Assembly (NCBI GenBank): GCA_003990745.1
Contig: RBNI01006888.1
Location: forward strand, 1-10,877
Length of the DNA: 10,877 bases
From: Jimgerdemannia flammicorona
Taxonomy: Eukaryota; Mucoromycota; Endogonomycetes; Endogonales; Endogonaceae
Direction of reading: 5' to 3'
The position numbers and the translations under genes were made by a program. Below are positions 1 through 6,277 of this stretch, one piece after another. Each line of letters starts with the position of its first letter. The first letter of the stretch is position 1. The notes beneath the pieces were generated by a model that made no database searches, was not told where the DNA came from, and saw nothing but the letters and a program-made list of their open reading frames with translations.

Positions 1-47
1 AAAAAAAAAAAAAAAAAAAAAAAAAATAAAAAAAAAAAAAAAAAAAA
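1..47. repeat. poly(A) tract at window edge
   Basis: Forty-six of the first 47 bases are A, with a single T at 27. It could be the 3' tail of a plus-strand retroelement lying to the left, a simple-sequence tract inside AT-rich DNA, or a contig edge. The window does not contain the flank needed to choose. The two minus-strand retroelements here cannot be its source, because their 3' tails would read as poly(T) on this strand. Confidence 0.5.
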
Positions 48-2199
48 TAGATATAATGAGTAATAGTAAGGCTAAATAGCTAAAGTACTAAGATAGAGAT
101 ATCTAATAATAGATAATAGTAGTAATTCTATTATTTAAGAAATTAATTTTAGATTATATAGTAATATTATATTTCTGGAGATCTATAGTAATTATCAAAA
201 TAATTTATACTTACTGATAAATTAGCCAAATGATATTATCTTAATGAATTTTTTAAATAGGTAAGAAAGAGTTAAGATAGAGTTTAAAGAGAAGAGATTT
301 TTATAAGATATTATAAAATAAGAGTTAAAAGTAGAGAAAATAATAAAGCTATATAAATATATCTAAAGTAAGATCTAAGATTAGTATAGTTTTTAGTAAA
401 GGAGATCTTAATAATAATAATTATTAAGATATAGAGAAGAGGGAAGGAGGTAATGTAGAAGTAAGGTTAAAGTATAGATATTAAATTCTAGATATAAAAG
501 AGAACTTTATTTAAGATAAAAAATATAGATATAAGGCTCTGACTTACTAAGAAGAAGACTGCTAAAAAGACTAAAGACTGATATTTAATACTAATATGAG
601 ACTTTTTATTTATAAGATAATAGAAGTAAAAAAGAGTAAAAAAGAGAAAAAAGATCTATTAGAGATCCTGAAGAGATGACTGAATCTACTAATTAGTTTA
701 AAGGAGATATTAGAGAGTAAAACTAGAGAAGAGATAAAAGAAATTAATAAATATCAAAACTAAGAAAAATATAATAGAAAGAGAAATAGACTCTTTTGAG
801 TTAACTAATATTCTGAAGAAGAATACTATAATAGATATAATGATGAAAAGTATATATAGAATTAAATTTAGATTACTAGATAAGAGCAGATTATTAAAGT
901 GAAGAATTTTCAGTTAGTTGATATTTTGAAGAAAAGATAAAATAAGTCTACTAGTATTAGAGCTAGAGTTACTTTATTAAAAAAAGAAGCTCAGTGACTT
1001 CAGATAGAAGAAGTCTAGATAAACTTGCTAAATATTTTTAGTAATAAGAAAGTTGACTATAGATGAGCTAAAAAAGATAGATCTATATATTATTAGTAAT
1101 AAATATAAGTAAGAGTATAAAGTAGTAAGAGAGATAGAAGTCTGAGATAATGACTATAATATTGAAGGCTGAGAACTATAAAGTTAATGTAAAAAGAGAG
1201 ACTGATTAAGCAGTAATTGCTGAGAAATATACTACTTTTTAGTAGAGATAGAAGAATAAATTAATAATTTGATAAATAGTATATAAGAAATAAAGAAGTT
1301 AATAGAGACTAAGGATGATAAAAAGATTGCTAAGTATTAACTAGATTAGATACTAAGAAGAATATAGATATAAAAATAAATATAAAATATAATCTGAATA
1401 CAGCTAGAGAGGAAATGAGGATAAAATTTTTAAAGACCTAAAAATACTTTGAGAAAATATTACTAATTATGAATAGTTTATAAAACTCTAAAAGATATTA
1501 AAATATTTTTACCTAAATGAAAAGATTAGAGACAGATCTTTCTTTAGTATAAAATATAAATTATAAGAAGAATTAAATATATAGATATAAATGAGAAAAT
1601 AGAGTAGTATAAAAGTTTAAAGAGATAAAGTAAAAATGCTTATATAGAAAGATAAGATAGAATTATATAAGATAAAAAGATAGAGAGATTGCTTAATATA
1701 GAAAAATTAATAAAAACTAAAGTAAAATCTAATTGTAGTAGGTTTTTATCATTACTCTAATATGAGGAATAATTGAGAAGAGTGACTAAATGAGCTTCTA
1801 AAGATAGAGTACTAGCTAAAGCTAGTGTAGATATATAAGAAGAGTCTTTAATATAGTATATAATATATTTACTAATAAATAAGTCTGATAAAAGAAGGAG
1901 TAATATTGGCTATAGTGAAACTATGAATAATTAAGAGAAGTAGAGCTATTAAACTCTAAAATAGATACTAATAGAATAATATATAATAATAAAAGAGAAT
2001 ATATATATACTTGTAAATAGATACAAAATAAGTATAGATTTGATTTTAAAGTAATTTATAGAAATCCAAATCTTAAAGATTCAAGTCAGTTATTAGATAT
2101 AGTTAATTTAGTAAAAGTGAAGATAAATTAGAAAATTATTATCTTAACTATTTTTCATCTAAAGAGAGAAAGTATAGAGATAGATCTAGAGTATAGAGA
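48..2199. repeat. CpG-free AT-rich block, probably RIP-like mutated repeat
   Basis: This stretch of about 2.15 kb has no open reading frame of useful length on either strand. Composition is extreme and strand-biased: A is most frequent, then T and G, and C is rare. Scanning by eye I found no CpG dinucleotide, and CpA and TpG are sparse compared with ApC and GpT. TAG and TAA occur in all plus frames. Known biology: this depletion is what repeat-induced point mutation or long-term methyl-cytosine deamination leaves in fungal repeats. I therefore read it as a dead repeat, not regulatory or genic DNA. The boundary with the PLE at 2200 is abrupt. Dinucleotide counts were estimated by eye, not computed. 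Confidence 0.7.
1982..2080 (+). pseudogene. possible Ty3/Gypsy RNase H remnant
   Basis: One plus frame (codons starting at 1982) reads across a TAG at 2018-2020 into a stretch whose core is YRFDFKVIYRNP at 2033-2068. The C-terminal part of Ty3/Gypsy RNase H typically has a Trp, six residues, then FDF-x-I-x-YRPG. Here a TAG, which one G-to-A change makes from TGG, sits exactly six residues before FDF. That spacing and the transition-type stop are the only support. No DHKNL-type motif, catalytic residue or integrase motif was found, and the frame further upstream is full of stops. Treat this as a hint about what the AT-rich block once was. A chance match cannot be excluded. Confidence 0.25.
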
Positions 2200-2550
2200 T
2201 AGGGTGAAGGGTATGAAGTTTAAGCAAAGATTTGTGCAAGAAATCGACAGAGTCAAGCAATAGCCATGTTAGATCGCGGAAATCTTTTGAACATCTCTCA
2301 TCAGACTTACTATTGCTTAAATACCTTTTACTTGTCCACTTTGGACTTAGTAATTAGTTACTATTTATACAATGTAACATGAATTTAATCATGAATGAGA
2401 GTGAATTACTTCTCGGGTTTCACAATCGGGTAGCTTTGATCCACTGATCAAATTGCATTAAAATAAAATTTTAATTAAGTTGTAATTGTATTACTGAGCA
2501 ATTTTTCTTTTAAGATTAGGGTCAGGCGCATGCTACCGATTAGAATAAAA
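2200..2550 (-). repeat. left pseudo-LTR (3' end of the PLE)
   Basis: It aligns without gaps to 5477-5827 over 351 bp, with 23 differences that are all transitions. It forms the downstream part of the PLE 3' untranslated region. Relative to the other copy it carries TTAGGG at 2516-2521 and a sense-strand hammerhead at 2255-2318. The left edge, TAGGGTGAAGGG, abuts the AT-rich block. On the sense strand the element therefore ends in CCCTA, which is complementary to the telomeric G-strand. Confidence 0.92.
2255..2318 (-). ncRNA. type I hammerhead ribozyme, left copy (one core mutation)
   Basis: Read on the minus strand, helix I pairs AAGCAATAG (2318-2310) with CTATTGCTT (2263-2255). It continues through a bulge and a mismatch toward the core. 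The core CTGATGA is perfect at 2304-2298. A short helix II (GAG/TTC) closes a three-base loop at 2297-2289. The GAAA box is AAAA here (2288-2285), because the conserved G12 at 2288 is A. Helix III pairs AGATT (2285-2281) with GATCT (2275-2271) across a five-base loop. The predicted cleavage is after CTA, between 2270 and 2269. Known role in PLEs: self-cleavage of transcripts within the pseudo-LTR. The G12 change should abolish or strongly reduce activity. The other copy retains that G. Confidence 0.72.
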
Positions 2551-2610
2551 CACACATTGTATAGTACAGGAAAAGGAAAGATACAGTGTAACATTTTACA
2601 ATCAGTCATG

Positions 2611-2616
2611 TTTATT
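2611..2616 (-). promoter_or_regulatory. candidate polyadenylation signal AATAAA of the PLE
   Basis: The minus strand reads AATAAA, beginning 41 bases downstream of the last stop codon of the PLE frame, in the 106-bp unique part of the 3' untranslated region (2551-2656). The position is reasonable. The motif is common in AT-rich DNA, and the element 3' end lies about 410 bp further on, so this may not be the site used for full-length genomic RNA. Confidence 0.3.
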
Positions 2617-2656
2617 AAAGGGGCATTTTGCCTGCTATAGATAACACCTTCTTGTT

Positions 2657-5455
2657 CTACTTCTCAACTAGCTTCTTTAAGTTGTGGCCATGATAAATAA
2701 CTGGGCTGTACTTCACAGAACAGTGTTGAGACAGAGTATTCATCACTCTGGCAGCCAAAGACAGTGCACGACGATGGTAATGATTACCAGAATAATTGTG
2801 CATATAAGGTATAACATTTATCTCACTGAGCTTAGGGCCAGATTCTTTATTATTTGCATGAGAATCCTCCGAAAGCATACAGGAGCAGTCTTGATAAGAT
2901 TCAAGACTCAAAAGGTAAGCAATCCGATTTGGTTTAAAGGCACATCGTACCAAAAACTAATGGAATTCAGAGATCGCTACTTCATAATTATCATATTCTG
3001 ATGAGTTTCGGATAAGGCGAGTATTCTCACCTCTAAGCCATCCATTGATGTATGCTTGTGGATAATATGTATCCGGCATAGAATATATATAAAGATTCAT
3101 ATCTTTATCATAGTTTCGGAACTAAATCGACTGAGTCTTATCAGCATTGATCTTCACATATGCTTTAAGATCACAAAACATAACTTCATCAGCTACATGT
3201 TGTGTGAAGTACAAACTAGAGCTCATTGTTTCCAACGATATTATAACGTGCTTTACAGCTTCATCACCCTTGTCCGTAATGATAATGATGTCATCGATAA
3301 ATTGGAAATAAAGTTCTGGCAAAATCCCTTGATCTTCAAGCCTGAGTTTATGAAAGGCCATAAAGAGATTTGCTACATTGGGCGCTGAAGGCATACTCAT
3401 TGCAATTCCTTGAATTTGTTGATAGATATATCCGGCATATTGAATAAATGCAAACTTAAGCACAAAGCGCAATACCTTCATATAATATCGGTGGGTATGT
3501 TCTTTGGAATGATCAAATCGTATAAGAACCACAAATATTTTCCATAGATACTCATCAATGTTAATGTTGGTGTACATTGACTCAACATCCGCTGCTAGTA
3601 ATATCATGGATCCAGAAAAGAACTTTCCTTCAATACGATTAATTACATATTTGGAGTCAGGAGCAACCATTCGACACATAGAAATATATGGTTTAAGATA
3701 GGCATCTACAGCTCTCCAGGCATCACTGGTAATCCAACTGTGGTTCGGAGAGATGGGTTGTGACTTGACAGGATTTTTATGAAGTTTCGGTAGAATATAG
3801 AATTCCAGAATCTTGCATTTTGTAAGAGAAGCTTGCCATGACTTCACCTGTTTGAGGGCCGAATGCAAGATATTTTTGTCAAGCTTTTTGGCTTCATCAA
3901 TCAATAACATGAGAGATGTGTTTGCCTCAGTAGAATTGAAAGGTTTCTCAATAAACATCGACATGTCAGTAAGATGACTCAATACTTGTGAGTCATACCA
4001 ATCATAATCCATAAGTGTAAGACCAAGTCCTTTATCAGCTTCACGAACAATAAGGCAATTATTTCGCATAAAGTCATGTAGATATTTGACGGCGCGAAAG
4101 TAGCAGTTGTGAGGATTTATTTTATTTGCTTTGCTAAAATGGTGTACAAAGTTACTCTCCCCAATACGAAGACCGAAATCAGCTCGAGTAATCAAGCCTT
4201 TGTCCCAGCCTTGTTCTTTTGCCCCTTCGAGGACTTCTTGACAGACAGATTGCCAGTTTTGGTGGGCCTGTTCAATGTCAAGACAAGTGCAAAAATTGAA
4301 GTTAAGACCTTTGTTTAACAAGTCAATGATGTCACTCGGGATTTCGGAGATGTCAGAAATATTATTCACAAAAATATTCTGATTAGGAACATTACGGAAA
4401 CTTACTGTTTTCTGTCTTTTGAACCAGATTTCTCTGGCCCTCCTTTGCCTTTGGTCATGGTGTTTTTCGCCTTCTTTGGTGAGTCCTTTTTTGGGGGTGG
4501 CTTCTTGTATAGTGCAGCTGTTGCCGATGCTTTCGATTTGGCCTTCCCTTTCACAGGGCCCATTACCTTCAGCTTGTTCATCGGCTTTGTGTTTTCCTTT
4601 ATCTACAGACAAGGGAACGTGAGTATCAAGCCAGATAGAAAGTAATTTGATCAGTTCAAAAACCAAGTCAACGTGGACACGCAGTGTAGTCGCTCTTACT
4701 TTTTTCTCCAGGGCCAAAACGGCCTCAACATACATGTTGTGCAATTTGTTAGCAAATTCACTAACAGTATGCTCTAGGCATGCTTTGGCGAGCTGATAGT
4801 GCTCGTCGTCCTCCCTGAACACTATTAGCTTAGGTTCTAATTCTCCCCGAAGGGAGGTGATCAGGCTATTGAGTTTAGAGTCACACTCCTTCCAAACTTG
4901 TTGTTTGGACGTGATGATAGCCACCTTAACTTCTAAGGCGATAACATCACGGATATGCTTAACGGATCGCTCGGGAAGAGAGACATTTTTAACCGAGAAG
5001 TCATAGTATTTTTCAGGGTCTTCCTTCTCCGCCGCTGCTGCAAGGTGAACTGCTTTCTCGTGACGATCAATTAAGATCACTGCCCATGCTGCATAGCATT
5101 TGACATAGTCGACCAGGGGCAGTTCTTTTGTCAGAACTATGGAGAGGCCTTAGCCACTGAAGTTTGAGATTGCGGGGGCCACAAATGGGGTACTCTTGGG
5201 TGGTTGCCTGAGAAATTCCTCATGAGCCGCAGCATGAACTGCGGCTATATCCTTAGCGTGCATCTCAGCATCTTTGACGATCTCGTCAAGAGATGCAAAC
5301 CAGAGAGCTGTTTGGGCCACATGAGACAACCTGCCAGGCATATCAGGGTTGATGCTCAGGGAATAATTTCCCAATACTTGCTGTTGAGCAAGGATGGCAG
5401 AGGTGAGGTCGGAGTGAGAGTTATTACCATTCGACATATTGAAAATATGTTTCAT
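2657..5455 (-). pseudogene. Penelope-type reverse transcriptase, three in-frame stops
   Basis: A single minus-strand frame runs from ATG at 5455, just inside the right pseudo-LTR, to TAG at 2657-2659: 933 codons with no frameshift. An alternative ATG is at 5437. Internal stops are TAA 5150-5152, TAG 3122-3124 and TAG 2957-2959, each one C-to-T step from a Gln codon. The first ~360 residues are a helical, charged region ending in a Lys/Arg-rich stretch, with no family I recognise. Reverse transcriptase motifs follow in the expected order: ADKG (upstream conserved motif) near 4036-4025, PKLHK at 3790-3776, AADVESMYTN at 3595-3566, GIAMSMPSAP around 3409-3380, and catalytic FIDD at 3301-3290. 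Beyond the second stop the same frame encodes a Penelope-like thumb (NLYIY, GENTRLIR). It then ends without a GIY-YIG endonuclease. The continuous frame suggests recent activity. Confidence 0.85.
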
Positions 5456-5470
5456 TATAAAAAGGTAATG

Positions 5471-5481
5471 GGGGGTTAGGG
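5471..5481 (+). repeat. telomere-like motif at the pseudo-LTR/element junction
   Basis: GGGGGTTAGGG lies exactly at the inner edge of the right pseudo-LTR and contains one TTAGGG in the same orientation as the chromosome-end array. The matching edge of the left repeat keeps only TAGGG. If the right pseudo-LTR is the 3' end of a later PLE copy, this is the scar where that copy joined a chromosome end carrying telomeric DNA. Short telomeric stretches between tandem elements are known for Athena-type PLEs. Confidence 0.55.
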
Positions 5482-5827
5482 TGAAGGGTGTGAAGTTTAA
5501 GTAAAGATTTGTGCAAGAAATCAACAGAGTTGAGCAATAGTCATGTTAGATCATGGAAATCTTTCAAACATCTCTTATCAGACTTGCTATTGCTTAAATA
5601 CCTTTTACTTGTCTACTTCGGACTTAGTAATTGGTTACTGTTTACACAATGTAACATGAATTTAATCATGAACAAGAGTGAATTACTTCTCGGGTTTCAC
5701 AATTGGGTAGCTTTGATCCACTGATCAAATCGCATTAAAATAAAATTTTAATTAAGTTGTAATTGTATTACTGAGTGATTTTTCTTTTAAGATTAGGGTC
5801 AGGCGCATGCTACCGATTAGAATAAAA
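5477..5827 (-). repeat. right pseudo-LTR (5' side of the PLE)
   Basis: This is the second copy of the 351-bp direct repeat. It contains TTAGGG at 5793-5798 and a hammerhead at 5532-5595. It lies just upstream of the PLE start codon at 5455, so the 5' leader after the repeat is only about 21 bp. By the usual PLE tandem model it is the 3' terminus of a distal copy truncated at its own 5' end. Confidence 0.92.
5532..5595 (-). ncRNA. type I hammerhead ribozyme, right copy (one core mutation)
   Basis: This has the same fold as the left copy, shifted by 3277 bp. Helix I pairs AGCAATAG (5594-5587) with CTATTGCT (5540-5533). The GAAA box is intact at 5565-5562. Helix III pairs AGATT with GATCT around 5562-5548, and the predicted cleavage site is again after CTA. 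Here the mutated core position is G8: CTGATAA replaces CTGATGA at 5581-5575. Helix II is weakened to G-U/A-U/G-U pairs. Combining the two copies gives a complete consensus core, so an active ribozyme in the parent element is a reasonable inference. Neither copy is expected to be fully active now. Confidence 0.72.
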
Positions 5828-5885
5828 TTATAATTAAGTTGTAATTGTATTACTAAGTGATTTTCTTTTAAGATTAGGGTTAGGC
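5739..5885. repeat. tandem duplication of ~65-bp unit, period ~82 bp
   Basis: The segment 5739-5804 is repeated at 5821-5885 with four differences: one transversion, two transitions and one single-base deletion. The spacer is GCATGCTACCGATTAG. Each unit ends in GATTAGGGTYAGGC; the distal unit has a true TTAGGGTTAGG there. The left pseudo-LTR has only one unit, so the extra one was gained at the telomere-facing side. It may be the stub of a further truncated PLE addition or a replication-slippage product. Confidence 0.85.
5874..5884 (+). repeat. interstitial telomeric repeat TTAGGGTTAGG
   Basis: Nearly two perfect telomere units occur 4.9 kb inside the chromosome, in the same orientation as the terminal array. 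They fall exactly where PLE-derived repeat ends and the LINE 3' end begins. This fits a former chromosome terminus onto or into which the LINE was placed. Confidence 0.8.
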
Positions 5886-6277
5886 TTCAAGTAAGAATTT
5901 ATTCATTGTAGAGAAGAAGAGGGATATCGGAGCAACAAAAGATAAAGACTCCTAAGATGAGAAAAGCAAAGCAAGGCCAGCGAGGTAAACAACTAGCTAA
6001 GAAGTACAAAACAAAGGCCAGAGAGGTGACCACCCTATGGACAGGCTGGATAAAACTATTTTGTCATGGCCATAGAGATAATAAATGCGAAAAGCAAAAA
6101 AGAGAAAGGCTAAGATGTAATACACATTCGCCTGGCGCCAACTACATGAACCGTATCAACAACCAAACACCAAACGACTGATATGAGATGAATAACTCAA
6201 TGCGTTCTCAACAATAAGGGACTCAACCGAACAAATGAGGGGAGAGAAGGAAATAAAGAAAATGTGCGATCGCTCGA
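5886..6277 (-). other. LINE 3' untranslated region with AATAAA near its end
   Basis: About 390 bp of minus-strand sequence follow the last ORF2 stop, with no credible coding potential. AATAAA on the minus strand (5898-5903) sits 12 bases before the end of the element, after which sequence goes directly into CCTAACCCTAA. A weak direct repeat (AAGGCCAGCGAGGTAA near 5973-5988, and a similar copy near 6014-6029) lies inside. Its function is unknown; 3' UTR structures in LINEs can recruit the reverse transcriptase. Confidence 0.6.

Larger units (their letters stand above)
2200..5827 (-). mobile_element. Penelope-like retroelement, endonuclease-deficient, with pseudo-LTRs
   Basis: A 3.6-kb element lies between two direct repeats of exactly 351 bp, offset by 3277 bp. 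One long minus-strand frame encodes a Penelope-type reverse transcriptase. Pseudo-LTRs arising from tandem partial copies, and hammerhead ribozymes inside them, are established hallmarks of Penelope-like elements (PLEs). No GIY-YIG domain follows the reverse transcriptase thumb, so it belongs with endonuclease-deficient PLEs (the Athena and Coprina type), which are known from telomeres. The 3' end faces the centromere and the 5' end the telomere, with TTAGGG motifs at junctions. Alternative reading: the proximal element ends near 5470, and the right repeat is the 3' end of a second, 5'-truncated copy added distally. Classification as PLE is firm; assignment to Coprina specifically is inference. 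Confidence 0.87.

Noticed and set aside
2362..2369. TATAAATA on the sense strand within the left pseudo-LTR as a PLE promoter
   Set aside because: The other copy reads TGTAAACA; by the C-to-T logic of this repeat the TATA version is probably derived by mutation.
2657..2953. C-terminal PLE segment as a GIY-YIG endonuclease or separate gene
   Set aside because: It is in the same frame as the reverse transcriptase, and its nominal start is TTG. The residues lack GIY/YIG motifs; it is the end of the thumb and C-terminus.
2684..3388. Plus-strand open frames over the PLE 3' part
   Set aside because: They are antisense to the Penelope thumb and have no recognisable domain.
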